A stretch of DNA of 64,000 nucleotides from Mesorhizobium sp. C432A (GTDB lineage: Bacteria > Pseudomonadota > Alphaproteobacteria > Rhizobiales > Rhizobiaceae). The notes below the pieces were generated by a model. The model did not search any database, was not told the DNA's origin, and saw only the letters and a list, made by a program, of their open reading frames with translations. The position numbers were made by a program, and so were the translations under genes. Of the stretch, positions 18,995 to 26,951 are shown in pieces. Numbering within the stretch: position 1 is the first letter of the stretch; the number at the start of each line of letters is the position of its first letter. The DNA lies in assembly GCF_030323145.1 (NCBI RefSeq), contig NZ_CP100470.1, forward strand, positions 310,001-374,000. The letters are read 5' to 3'.

Positions 18995-19019
18995 GGCAGC
19001 ATCACATTTGGGAGCCGGA

Positions 19020-19468
19020 ATGAACGGAATGCGGCTTGTCATTGTGTTCACGGGCGTGGCCCTGTTCCTGACCCAACCGTCGGTGGCCTTTAGCGCCGGC
19101 CAGTGCAGCCCGAAGTCCTATCGTGAAGCCCGTTTGGCGATGACGAGCCGTCTTCTGGCAACCGGCTATTCGAAAGCCCAGGTGACTTTCTGATGCGCAA
19201 CACGGATCACATGACATCAGCGCTTCGCACCGACAGGCTGAACAACAATGGCAAGGTCTGCGGCATCGACTCCGCCAAGGCCCATGTCCTCGGTTGCCTC
19301 GACAAGCAGTTGTTCCCGTTGAAGCGCGGCTCAAACGCTTCGCTCGACGAGGTCAAACTGACCGAAGGCTTTTGGGGCAGGAAACGTTTGGCCGCACGCG
19401 AACTGCTGTTTATCGGCCATTTTCATGCCTGCCTTGGCGCCGCGAAAGAGTATCTCCTTCGCGGCTGA
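19020..19468 (+). pseudogene. Small secreted protein gene, probably split by a frameshift
   Basis: A first frame (19020-19193, 57 residues) has GGAG upstream, a signal peptide (MRLVIVFTGVALFLTQPSVA) and then CSPKSYREARLAMTSRLLAT. It stops at a TGATG junction where a second frame (19193-19468, 91 residues) begins without a signal peptide and continues with DHMTSALRTDRLNNNGKVCG and GCLDKQLFP, FHACLGAAKEYL. A one-base shift at 19186-19190 would join them as one cysteine-containing secreted protein of ~148 residues. Alternatives are two coupled small genes, programmed -1 frameshifting or a sequencing error. Family function unknown. Confidence 0.6.
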
Positions 19469-19485
19469 CTCCGGCGGGCCGGAAG

Positions 19486-20256
19486 TCAATAAATATCGAA
19501 ATCGAAATACTTGGCCTGGATCTTCTTGTAAGTGCCGTCGGCGACGATGGCGTCTATCGCCGCATTCAGCTTGTCGCGCAGCGCCGTGTCTTCCAGGCGG
19601 ACAGCGATGCCGGCTTGCGTCTCGGTGCCCTTGACGTCGCCGACAAGCTTGCAGCAGCCTTCGCTCGCCTTCTTCAGCCAGTCCATCAGCACGAACTTGT
19701 CGGAGATGACGGCGTCGAGACGGCCGTTCTGCAGGTCGGTGATCGCCTCTTCCTGGGTGGGGTAGAGTTTCGCCTCGGCGCCGGCCTTGCCATAGGCGTC
19801 CTGCGCATAGTCGGCCTGGGTGGTCGAGGCCTGCGCGCCCACCGTCTTGCCGGCAAGGGCTGCCGGTTCGGTGGAAGTGAGGTCGCTGTCCTTCGGCGCC
19901 ACCAGTGCCAGCGGCGTCGTGTAGTATTTGTTGGTGAAGGCGACCTGTTTCTTGCGCTCCTCGGTGATGCTCATCGAGGCGATGATGGCGTCGAACTTTT
20001 TCGCCTGCAGCGCCGGGATGATGCCGTCCCAGTCCTGGGTGACGATCTCGCACTCGACCTTCATCTGCGCACACAGCGCATTGGCAATGTCGATGTCGAA
20101 GCCCTCGATCTTGCCGTCCGCGGTGATGGTGTTGAAGGGCGGATAGGCGCCCTCGGTGCCGATCTTCAATTTCTCCTGCGCCTCAGCCAGCGAGCCGGCC
20201 GACATCACCAGCATGGCAGCGCTCGCTGCCGATATGATCCATCTTGAAATCTGCAT
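19486..20256 (-). CDS. Periplasmic amino-acid binding protein of an ABC transporter (Lys/Arg/Orn/His type)
   Basis: 256 residues. Signal peptide ends at AEA|QE (~25). The SBP_bac_3 fold is seen in KLKIGTEGAYPPFNTITADG, GFDIDIANALCAQMKVECEI, DWDGIIPALQAKKFDAIIAS and MSITEERKKQVAFTNKYY, closest to HisJ/ArgT/LAO proteins. ATG with AGGGGAA upstream. No permease or ATPase gene is adjacent, so it either serves a transporter encoded elsewhere or works as an orphan receptor. Confidence 0.88.
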   Translation of the reverse strand: MQISRWIISAASAAMLVMSAGSLAEAQEKLKIGTEGAYPPFNTITADGKIEGFDIDIANALCAQMKVECEIVTQDWDGIIPALQAKKFDAIIASMSITEERKKQVAFTNKYYTTPLALVAPKDSDLTSTEPAALAGKTVGAQASTTQADYAQDAYGKAGAEAKLYPTQEEAITDLQNGRLDAVISDKFVLMDWLKKASEGCCKLVGDVKGTETQAGIAVRLEDTALRDKLNAAIDAIVADGTYKKIQAKYFDFDIY

Positions 20257-20357
20257 TTTGGTTCCCCTTGCGCGCCGTTCTCTTGCCGGCCACCGAAAGG
20301 CAGCCAAGCATGGTGAGGCAGCGCAGGCAAGTATTTTGCCTGACGGTGATCGAAGGT

Positions 20358-21452
20358 TCAGCCGGCGGGGCGGAAATGCTTGGAGAGCTTGAGGCCTTGC
20401 GCCTGGTAATTCGAGCCGAGATCGGTGCCGTAAAGCGCCTGCGGCCGCTTCAGCATGTGTTCGTACACCAGCCGGCCGACGATCTGGCCGTGGTCGAGGA
20501 TGAACGGCACTTCGTGGCTGCGCACTTCGAGCACCGCCCGGCTGCCGGTGCCGCCTGAGGCCGAATGGCCGAAGCCCGGATCGAAGAAGCCGGCATAGTG
20601 AACACGGAATTCGCCAACCAGCGGATCGAAGGGCGTCATCTCGGCGGCGTAGAGCGGCGGCACGTGCACGGCTTCGCGGCTGACCAGGATGTAGAACTCG
20701 TCCGGGTCGAGCACCAGTTCGCCGGCGCCGCTCTTGTAGAGCGGCTCCCAGAAATCGACGGCATCCTGGGCGGCGCGCTTGTCGACATCGACCAAGCCGG
20801 TGTGATGCTTGCCGCGATAGCCGACCAGGCCGTTCTGGTCGCCGTCGAGATCGATCGACAGCGCAATGCCGCCGCCGGAAATGTTGGGCGGCTCGGTCGC
20901 CACCAGCATCTCGGCGCGGTGCAATTCGTTCAGTTCTGCCTCCGACAACAGCGCGTTGCCAGTGCGAAAGCGGATCTGCGACAGCCTCGATCCGGCGCGT
21001 ACGACGATCGGGAAGGTGCGTGGACTGACTTCGAGATAAAGCGGCCCGTGATAGCCGGGGGCGATCTTGTCGAACTCATGGCCGCGATCGGTCATCACCC
21101 GGGTGAAGATGTCGAGCCGGCCGGTCGAGCTTTTCGGGTTGGCCGAGGCCGACACGTTTGCGGGCAGCGCCAGGCTTTCGAGCAGCGGCACGATGTAGAC
21201 GCAGCCGGTTTCCAGCACCGCGCCCTCGGCGAGACTGAATTCGTGCAATTTCAGCCGGTGAAGCTTGTCGGCCACCAGATGATCGGGACCCGGCAGGAAG
21301 GAGGCGCGCACGCGAAAAGCCTTGTCGCCGAGCCTGAGATCGAGGCTCGCCGGCTGCACCTGGTCGACATCGAGCGCGCGCGGCGACTTCAGCGCGCCGG
21401 ACTGAAACAGCGCGGAAATGTCCTGATCGGGAAGAATGCCTGTCTGCCGCAA
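20358..21452 (-). CDS. dcd: 2'-deoxycytidine 5'-triphosphate deaminase, long two-domain form
   Basis: 364 residues, about twice the 190 of E. coli Dcd. The N-terminal half carries the dCTP deaminase/dUTPase motif SASANPKSSTGRLDIFTRVM and GYHGPLYLEVSPRTFPIVVR; the C-terminal half repeats the fold (DEFYILVSREAVHVPPLYAA, GFGHSASGGTGSRAVLEVRS). The enzyme makes dUTP from dCTP for dTMP synthesis. Fused double-domain forms are typical of alphaproteobacteria. Upstream, on the opposite strand, is the metZ riboswitch region. Confidence 0.9.
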   Translation of the reverse strand: MRQTGILPDQDISALFQSGALKSPRALDVDQVQPASLDLRLGDKAFRVRASFLPGPDHLVADKLHRLKLHEFSLAEGAVLETGCVYIVPLLESLALPANVSASANPKSSTGRLDIFTRVMTDRGHEFDKIAPGYHGPLYLEVSPRTFPIVVRAGSRLSQIRFRTGNALLSEAELNELHRAEMLVATEPPNISGGGIALSIDLDGDQNGLVGYRGKHHTGLVDVDKRAAQDAVDFWEPLYKSGAGELVLDPDEFYILVSREAVHVPPLYAAEMTPFDPLVGEFRVHYAGFFDPGFGHSASGGTGSRAVLEVRSHEVPFILDHGQIVGRLVYEHMLKRPQALYGTDLGSNYQAQGLKLSKHFRPAG

Positions 21453-21599
21453 AAGGCTGGCTCCGCTCCAAGGTCGGTCTCTTTGTGGCAGGTTCTTGCC
21501 GCAAAACCGCTGGATATTATTGCGGAACCTGCCTGGTACAAACCTCTTAATGAAGCCGGCAATTGACGCAAGCGCAGGTGAGGTCTAAAGGGTCGTTAT

Positions 21600-21653
21600 C
21601 CCGTGGTGATTTGGCCGGTCGGCTTGCAGCCACGTTAAACAAGTCGCTAAAGG
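21600..21653 (+). promoter_or_regulatory. SAM-II riboswitch (metA-type RNA element)
   Basis: The stretch CCGTGGTGATTTGGCCGGTC followed by GGCTTGCAGCCACGTTAAAC and AAGTCGCTAAAG matches the SAM-II aptamer consensus of alphaproteobacteria nearly base for base. P1 is CGTGG (21602-21606) with CCACG (21630-21634), and the 3' AAGTCGC end provides the pseudoknot strand. It lies 75 bases upstream of metZ. S-adenosylmethionine binding is expected to reduce metZ expression. Confidence 0.95.
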
Positions 21654-21679
21654 ACCGTCGGGCCGCAAGGCCATATGGA

Positions 21680-21709
21680 CCGGTTGCGACTTTCGCGGCC
21701 GGTTTTTTT
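21680..21709 (+). terminator. Intrinsic terminator downstream of the SAM-II aptamer
   Basis: CCGGTTGCG (21680-21688) pairs with CGCGGCCGG (21694-21702) using G-U pairs, with loop ACTTT, followed by seven T (21703-21709). It sits in the metZ leader after the aptamer, so SAM-dependent transcription attenuation is plausible. A GNRA-capped GGCC-GCAA-GGCC hairpin at 21661-21672 lies between aptamer and terminator. Confidence 0.75.
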
Positions 21710-21727
21710 GTGTCTGGAACAAAAGCG

Positions 21728-22918
21728 ATGAGCACCAAGAAGCGTAACTGGAAACCTCAGACCGCACTCGTGCACGGGGGAACGCTGCGTTCCCAGTTCG
21801 GCGAGACGTCCGAAGCGATGTACCTCACCCAAGGCTATGTCTACGAGACGGCGCAGGCTGCCGAGGCCCGTTTCAAGGGCGAGGAGCCGGGCTTCATCTA
21901 TTCGCGCTATGCCAACCCTACCGTCGACATGTTCGAAAAGCGCATGTGCGCGCTGGAGGGTGCCGAAGATGCGCGCGCCACGGCGTCCGGCATGGCGGCG
22001 GTGACGGCAGCGCTCCTGTGCAGCGCCAAGGCCGGCGACCATATCGTTGCGGCGCGCGCGCTGTTCGGCTCCTGCCGCTGGGTGGTGGAGACGCTGGCGC
22101 CGAAATACGGCATCGAGGCAACGCTGGTCGACGGCACCGACATCGCCAACTGGGAAAAGGCGGTGCGGCCGAACACGAAACTGTTCTTCCTGGAAAGCCC
22201 GACCAATCCGACGCTGGAAGTGGTCGACATCGCAGCGGTGGCGGCGCTCGCCACCTCGATCGGCGCCAGGCTGATCGTCGACAATGTCTTTGCCACGCCC
22301 TTGCAGCAGAAGCCCTTGCAGCTCGGCGCCCATATCGTCGTCTACTCCGCGACCAAGCACATTGACGGCCAGGGACGCTGTCTCGGCGGCATCATCCTGT
22401 CGGACAAGAAATGGATCGACGAGAATTTGCACGACTATTTCCGCCACACCGGCCCGAGCCTGTCGCCGTTCAACGCCTGGACGCTGCTCAAGGGCCTGGA
22501 GACGCTGCCGGTTCGGGTGCGCCAGCAGACGGAAAGCGCGGCCAAGATCGCGGATTTCCTGGCAGGACGGCCGGAAATCGCCCGCGTCATCTATCCCGGC
22601 CGCGCCGACCACCCGCAGGCCGACATCGTCAAGAAGCAGATGACGGGCGGATCGACGCTGATCTGCCTCGACGTGAAGGGCGGCAAGCAGGCGGCCTTCG
22701 CCTTGCAGAACGCGCTCGACATCGTGCTGATCTCCAACAATCTCGGCGACGCCAAGAGCCTGATCACCCATCCGGCGACCACCACGCACAAGAACCTCAG
22801 CGACGAAGCTCGCGCCGAGCTTGGCATCGGGCCGGGAACGCTCAGGCTGTCGGTCGGTCTTGAGGATACGGACGATCTGCTGGAGGACGTTGCGCAGGCA
22901 CTGAAGGCAGCCGGGTAG
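21728..22918 (+). CDS. metZ: O-succinylhomoserine sulfhydrylase
   Basis: 396 residues, a Cys/Met-metabolism PLP enzyme that makes homocysteine from O-succinylhomoserine and sulfide. Key segments are YSRYANPTVDMFEKRMCALE, ATASGMAAVTAALLC, FFLESPTNPTLEVVDIAAVA, DNVFATPLQQKP, the PLP lysine K210 in YSATKHIDGQGRCLGG and ITHPATTTHKNLSDEARAEL. The start at 21728 is chosen because the frame open to 21563 runs through the riboswitch. The riboswitch supports a methionine role. O-acetylhomoserine or cystathionine gamma-synthase activity is less likely but possible. Confidence 0.94.
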   Translation: MSTKKRNWKPQTALVHGGTLRSQFGETSEAMYLTQGYVYETAQAAEARFKGEEPGFIYSRYANPTVDMFEKRMCALEGAEDARATASGMAAVTAALLCSAKAGDHIVAARALFGSCRWVVETLAPKYGIEATLVDGTDIANWEKAVRPNTKLFFLESPTNPTLEVVDIAAVAALATSIGARLIVDNVFATPLQQKPLQLGAHIVVYSATKHIDGQGRCLGGIILSDKKWIDENLHDYFRHTGPSLSPFNAWTLLKGLETLPVRVRQQTESAAKIADFLAGRPEIARVIYPGRADHPQADIVKKQMTGGSTLICLDVKGGKQAAFALQNALDIVLISNNLGDAKSLITHPATTTHKNLSDEARAELGIGPGTLRLSVGLEDTDDLLEDVAQALKAAG

Positions 22919-22929
22919 GCCGCGAGGCG

Positions 22930-24081
22930 TCACGCTCCCGACGAAGCCTCTTCCAGCTCGGCTGCCTTGGTGCCGATGATCATGGTGTTGCCGCGCCAAT
23001 CGACGGCGCCGCTCAGCCAGCCGCGCGCCCAGATGGCGGGAAGCATCATGTCGCGGACCATCATCGCCGGGACCATGCGCAGCGACAGGTGCCAGCCCTT
23101 GGCCGCGGCCAGCGCGCATTCGGGAATGTAGGCCGCCGCCAGCACGGCCAACACCGTGGCCGGCAGGCTGACGCCGGCACTTGCTGCCGCCACCAGCGCC
23201 AACGCCAACGGCACGGCGACGCCGGTCAGGATCTCGGGTGCGAAAAACAGCGGGAAAGTGACGCGGCGCAACCGCGCCCAGCGCGCCTGACGCGACCAGA
23301 TGTCGGCAAGTCGGCGCTGCCCCAGTGGTTGATCGAAAGGCGAGGCAACGAGATTGACGCGCAGGCCCAGTCCGTTGACCAGCTTGGTTGCAGCAGCATC
23401 CTCGGCGATCTCGGCGGCCAGCGCACGGATACCGCCACTGGTATCGAGCATCGGCTTGTTCCACAGCATGCTCTTGCCTTGGGCAAAGCCGAGACCGAGC
23501 GCCTCGCCGGCATATTGCCAGCGCGCCTGCAGCGTGTTGAGGAACGCGCATTCGACCTCGGCCCAAAAGCCATCCGGCCGAGAGCCGATCGGCGTCGAGC
23601 AGATAAGCCCGGTATTGGTCCGCCAGGCCGCCATCAGGTGCTGGACGTAATCCCTTGGCATCAGCACGTTGGAATCCGCCAGAATAACCCAATGATAGCG
23701 CGCCGCTTCCCAGCCCTTGACGCAGTTGTTGAGCTTCGGGTTGCTGCTGACGCGGTCGTCGCCGATCAGCAGCCGGGCCGGCACGTTGGGAAACAGGACG
23801 ATCGCCCTGTTTATCAGTTTGACGACGGGATCGTCGGCGTGAGCGACGCAGAAGATCAGTTCGTAGCGCGGCCAGTCGAGCGAGAAGGCTCGCTGCAGCG
23901 TCTCTTGTGTGAACGGCTCCACGCCGCGCGACGGTACGACGATCGAGACCGGTGGCTGCTCGTCGGACGGCGGAGGGATAAGGCGACGCGCTTGCAGTTT
24001 CGACGAAGCAAGCAGGATGCTGGCGAGATTGGAAAGAAGCAAAGCGGAGGAAGCGAAGGCGGCTGTGAGAGCTAGTTCCAT
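22930..24081 (-). CDS. GT21-like glycosyltransferase (ceramide glucosyltransferase family)
   Basis: 383 residues. An N-terminal membrane helix (LTAAFASSALLLSNLASILL) is followed by a GT-A domain (PPVSIVVPSRGVEPFTQETL, YELIFCVAHADDPVV, ILADSNVLMPRDYV as DXD-like metal site, the acceptor region AEIAEDAAATKLV and the Q/RXXRW-like RQARWARLRR), then 3-4 hydrophobic segments. Relatives in Agrobacterium make glucosyl or glucuronosyl diacylglycerol under phosphate limitation; others make glucosylceramide. A membrane glycolipid product is the best inference. Convergent with metZ. Confidence 0.82.
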   Translation of the reverse strand: MELALTAAFASSALLLSNLASILLASSKLQARRLIPPPSDEQPPVSIVVPSRGVEPFTQETLQRAFSLDWPRYELIFCVAHADDPVVKLINRAIVLFPNVPARLLIGDDRVSSNPKLNNCVKGWEAARYHWVILADSNVLMPRDYVQHLMAAWRTNTGLICSTPIGSRPDGFWAEVECAFLNTLQARWQYAGEALGLGFAQGKSMLWNKPMLDTSGGIRALAAEIAEDAAATKLVNGLGLRVNLVASPFDQPLGQRRLADIWSRQARWARLRRVTFPLFFAPEILTGVAVPLALALVAAASAGVSLPATVLAVLAAAYIPECALAAAKGWHLSLRMVPAMMVRDMMLPAIWARGWLSGAVDWRGNTMIIGTKAAELEEASSGA

Positions 24082-24181
24082 GAGATCTGGTCACTCCGGA
24101 AAGGCCGCTCGCGGCTGCTTTGTCAGTCGACAGATGGGCCTTGAGTCGCCGGCAAGGTTTGCCCACACCAACACTGTCATG

Positions 24182-24197
24182 TGTCACTTAAATGACA
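24182..24197. promoter_or_regulatory. Inverted repeat upstream of apaG and the glycosyltransferase
   Basis: TGTCA-CTTAAA-TGACA, a perfect 5-bp inverted repeat with a 6-base AT-rich spacer, lies in the 221-bp divergent space between the glycosyltransferase and apaG. It has the size of a dimeric repressor site. No matching site was noticed elsewhere in the window. Confidence 0.35.
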
Positions 24198-24302
24198 TTG
24201 TTTGTCGGCACCTCCGCTTTGAGGCTGGCAGGACATGCCGTTGTGCGCGTATCAAACCGCATAGCGCGACAAATGTTCCTTGCCGCGCAACCGGAGCAGC
24301 CC

Positions 24303-24695
24303 ATGTATCGCGCCGTCACGCGCAACATCGAAGTGCAGGTCAGACCGTTCTACCTGGAGGACCGCTCGGACCCGGCGGAGAACCGTTATGTCTGGGGCTA
24401 CCAGGTGACGATCGACAACCAGTCGGACGATTTCGTGCAGCTTATGTCGCGTTACTGGCACATCACCGACGGCAGCGGCCGGATCGAGGAAGTGCGCGGC
24501 GCCGGCGTGGTCGGCGACCAGCCTGAGCTCAATCCCGGCGACAGCTATCAATACACGTCAGGCTGCCCGCTCTCGACGCCGTCCGGCTTCATGGTCGGCC
24601 ACTACACCATGCGCAACAAAAAGGGCGAGACGTTCGACGTCGCTATTCCCGCGTTTTCGCTGGATCTGCCGGGGACCCGACGGACGGTGAATTAG
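24303..24695 (+). CDS. apaG: ApaG protein
   Basis: 130 residues, the usual ApaG length (~125-130). A single FN3-like beta-sandwich domain is visible: [92 protein letters not shown]. ApaG is linked to Co2+ resistance and Mg2+ efflux genetics in enterics; its biochemical role is unclear. The start is the family start; the open frame from 24192 is non-coding in appearance. Confidence 0.95.
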   Translation: MYRAVTRNIEVQVRPFYLEDRSDPAENRYVWGYQVTIDNQSDDFVQLMSRYWHITDGSGRIEEVRGAGVVGDQPELNPGDSYQYTSGCPLSTPSGFMVGHYTMRNKKGETFDVAIPAFSLDLPGTRRTVN

Positions 24696-24700
24696 GGGTT

Positions 24701-24872
24701 TTCTCCCCGTCACTATACGGGGAGAAATGCCCGGCAGGGCGATGAGGGGCAGCGCCAGACTCATGAGGTCATCTTCCACGCACATGACGTAGGCTATGCG
24801 CGGCCATTCACCAAAGTTCGCGCTGCCCCTCATCCGCCCTTCGGGCACCTTCTCCCCGTGAACGGGGAGAAG
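24701..24872. repeat. Composite inverted repeat, family D, between apaG and hslO
   Basis: Two long inverted arms (about 24701-24755 and 24826-24872) each contain a self-complementary TTCTCCCCGT ... ACGGGGAGAA hairpin and the sequence GATGAGGGGCAGCGC or its complement GCGCTGCCCCTCATC. The ~70-base middle has no ORF. It fills the space between two convergent genes and can fold on either strand, so it may serve as a shared terminator. It resembles non-autonomous MITE-like elements. Confidence 0.85.
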
Positions 24873-24881
24873 GAAGAGATG

Positions 24882-25889
24882 CTACTGAGCTGCAAACTCC
24901 GCCGGGTCGAAGTCGTACTGCTTCGAGCAGAACTCGCAGGCGACGTGGATGCCGCCATCTTCGGTGCTGTCCTTGATCTCCTGCGCGGAAAACCCCTCGA
25001 GGATGCCGCGTATCTTGTCCCTTGAGCAGGAACATTGGTCGGCGACCGGCACGCCGCCGAAGACGCGCACGCCATGTTCGTGGAACAGCCTGTAGAGCAG
25101 CCGCTCGGCGCCGATGGTCGGGTCGATCAGCTCGGTCGGCTCGATGGTGCCGAGCAGCGCCACCAGCTCGCGCCACGAATTGTCGGCCGGCTCCTGCGTC
25201 ACGTCACGCGGATCGCCGTCGCCGCCCGAAATGTCGGGCACGCGCATGCGCTCGGGTGACTGCGGCAGGAACTGCGCCAGGATACCGCCGGCGCGCCACT
25301 GCTCGCGCGCACCGCCGGGGCCGGGCGTCAGCAGCTTGGCCACCGACAGCCGGAGGTCGGTCGGGATCTGCTCCGACTGGCGGAAATAGGTGCGCGCGGC
25401 GTCTTCCAGCGTCTCGCCGTCGAGCTGGACGATGCCCTGATAGCGCTGCGTGTGCGCGCCTTGGTCGATGGTCAGCGCCAAAACGCCGCTGCCCAGCAGC
25501 GTCTGCTGCGAGGTCTGGCCTGCGGCCACCAGGGCCTCCAGCCGGTCGGCATCGAAGCGCGCATAGGCGCGCAATGCCGAGGGCGTGGAGAAATCCGCGA
25601 CCAGCATGTCGACAGGCCCGTCGGTGCGGGTCTGCAGGATGAACTTGCCTTCGAATTTGAGCGAAGTGCCGAGCAGCACCGTCAGCACACAGGCTTCCGC
25701 CAGCAGGCGGGCGACCGGCTCGGGATAGTCATGACGGTTGAGGATGGCGTCGAGCATCGGCCCGAGCTGCACGGTGCGGCCGCGCACGTCGAGCGGGCCT
25801 ACCTCGAAGGGCACGACATGATCGTCGCCGGCATAGCCGAACTCGCCGAGTTTGGGGTGATGTTCAGTCACTTGATGCGTTTCCAACAT
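24882..25889 (-). CDS. hslO: Redox-regulated holdase chaperone Hsp33
   Basis: 335 residues. The N-terminal domain shows HDYPEPVARLLAEACVLTVL and FILQTRTDGPVDMLVADFST. The C-terminal zinc/redox switch has CSCSRD and CEFC, the CXC...CXXC set of Hsp33; oxidation releases zinc and turns on holdase activity. It is longer than E. coli Hsp33 (292), with an insertion around LLTPGPGGAREQWRAGG and DISGGDGDPRD, as in other rhizobia. The ATG at 25889 has GGAGC upstream. Located just downstream of argF on the same strand. Confidence 0.95.
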   Translation of the reverse strand: MLETHQVTEHHPKLGEFGYAGDDHVVPFEVGPLDVRGRTVQLGPMLDAILNRHDYPEPVARLLAEACVLTVLLGTSLKFEGKFILQTRTDGPVDMLVADFSTPSALRAYARFDADRLEALVAAGQTSQQTLLGSGVLALTIDQGAHTQRYQGIVQLDGETLEDAARTYFRQSEQIPTDLRLSVAKLLTPGPGGAREQWRAGGILAQFLPQSPERMRVPDISGGDGDPRDVTQEPADNSWRELVALLGTIEPTELIDPTIGAERLLYRLFHEHGVRVFGGVPVADQCSCSRDKIRGILEGFSAQEIKDSTEDGGIHVACEFCSKQYDFDPAEFAAQ

Positions 25890-25990
25890 GACAAAGCTCC
25901 AGGGCGCGGCCATGCGGCCCGGAGGGGTGCATGCGTCCAAACGCGCTTGATTTGCGTGATGGGGCGCAAATAGGCATCGCGCCGCCCCGG

Positions 25991-26035
25991 ATCAAGCGCT
26001 TGGAGATCAAGCGCCTGGAGATCAAGCGCCCAGAC
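25991..26035. repeat. 15-bp tandem repeat over the argF stop codon
   Basis: Three copies of ATCAAGCGCYTGGAG-like sequence (25991-26005, 26006-26020, 26021-26035). On the argF strand each unit carries the C-terminal codons GGC/AGC-GCT-TGA. Because the period is 15, the stop codon is repeated three times in the same frame. Confidence 0.85.
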
Positions 26036-26933
26036 ACCAGGCCAAAACCGCCTTCTGGGCGTGGAGCCGGTTCTCGGCTTCGTCGAAGACAACCGAATGC
26101 GGACCGTCGATGACCTCGTCGGTGACTTCCTCGCCGCGATGCGCCGGCAGGCAGTGCATGAACAGGGCGTCGGGCTTGGCCCTGGCCATCAGCGCCGCAT
26201 TGACCTGATAGGGCGAGAAGACATTGTGGCCGCGGGCGCGGTGTTCCTGGCCCATCGACACCCAGCAGTCGGTGACGATGCAGTCGGCTTGGTCGACGGC
26301 TTCCTCGGGCGAGCGGGTGAAGTGCAGCTTGCCGCCATTGCTCTTCGACCAGTCGATATGCTTTTGCGCCGGCTCGCTGCCTTCCGGCACTGCGACGTTC
26401 AGGTTGAAGCGGAACCGCGCCGAAGCTTCGAGCAGCGAATGCAGCACGTTGTTGCCGTCGCCGGTCCAGGCGATGGTCTTGCCGGCAACCGGACCGCGAT
26501 GCTCCTCGAAGGTCATGATGTCGGCCATCAGCTGACAGGGATGGGTGTCGTCGGTCAGCCCGTTGATGACCGGAATCGTGGCATTCTCGGTCAGCTCGAG
26601 CAGCCGCTCATGCGACGTGGTGCGGATCATGATGGCGTCGACATAGCGCGACAGCACCTTGGCGGTGTCGGCAATGGTCTCGGAACGGCCGAGCTGCATT
26701 TCGGTGCCGGTCAGCATGATGGTCTCGCCGCCGAGCTGTCGCATGCCGACGTCGAAGGACACGCGCGTGCGCGTCGACGGCTTGTCGAAGATCATGGCCA
26801 GCACCTTGCCTTCGAGCGGTTTGGTCCGTTCGCCGGCCTTGAGGCGCGCCTTGCGCACCACCGCATCGTCCAGCATCAGGCGCAGATCGCCTTCGGAAAC
26901 GGCGGAAAGATCGGTGAAATGGCGAAGGCTCAT
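26022..26933 (-). CDS. argF: Ornithine carbamoyltransferase
   Basis: 303 residues; makes citrulline from ornithine and carbamoyl phosphate. The carbamoyl-phosphate loop STRTR is at 53-57, followed by [34 protein letters not shown] and the catalytic cysteine motif [11 protein letters not shown] near 260 are present, as is the ornithine loop DCWVSMGQE. Follows argD with an 18-base gap, so it is co-transcribed. ATG start has a moderate Shine-Dalgarno (GAGAACC). The 3' end lies in a 15-bp tandem repeat that repeats the stop codon. Confidence 0.97.
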   Translation of the reverse strand: MSLRHFTDLSAVSEGDLRLMLDDAVVRKARLKAGERTKPLEGKVLAMIFDKPSTRTRVSFDVGMRQLGGETIMLTGTEMQLGRSETIADTAKVLSRYVDAIMIRTTSHERLLELTENATIPVINGLTDDTHPCQLMADIMTFEEHRGPVAGKTIAWTGDGNNVLHSLLEASARFRFNLNVAVPEGSEPAQKHIDWSKSNGGKLHFTRSPEEAVDQADCIVTDCWVSMGQEHRARGHNVFSPYQVNAALMARAKPDALFMHCLPAHRGEEVTDEVIDGPHSVVFDEAENRLHAQKAVLAWCLGA

Positions 26934-26951
26934 CGGGAATGGTTCTCGGGA

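Noticed and set aside
21647..24187. Very long open frame on the minus strand overlapping metZ and the glycosyltransferase
   Set aside because: High-GC codon bias opens antisense frames; the protein is low-complexity Arg/Ala/Gly-rich and two real genes occupy the region.
25991..26035. Three direct repeats considered as a CRISPR-like array
   Set aside because: Units are contiguous 15-mers without spacers; a simple tandem duplication.
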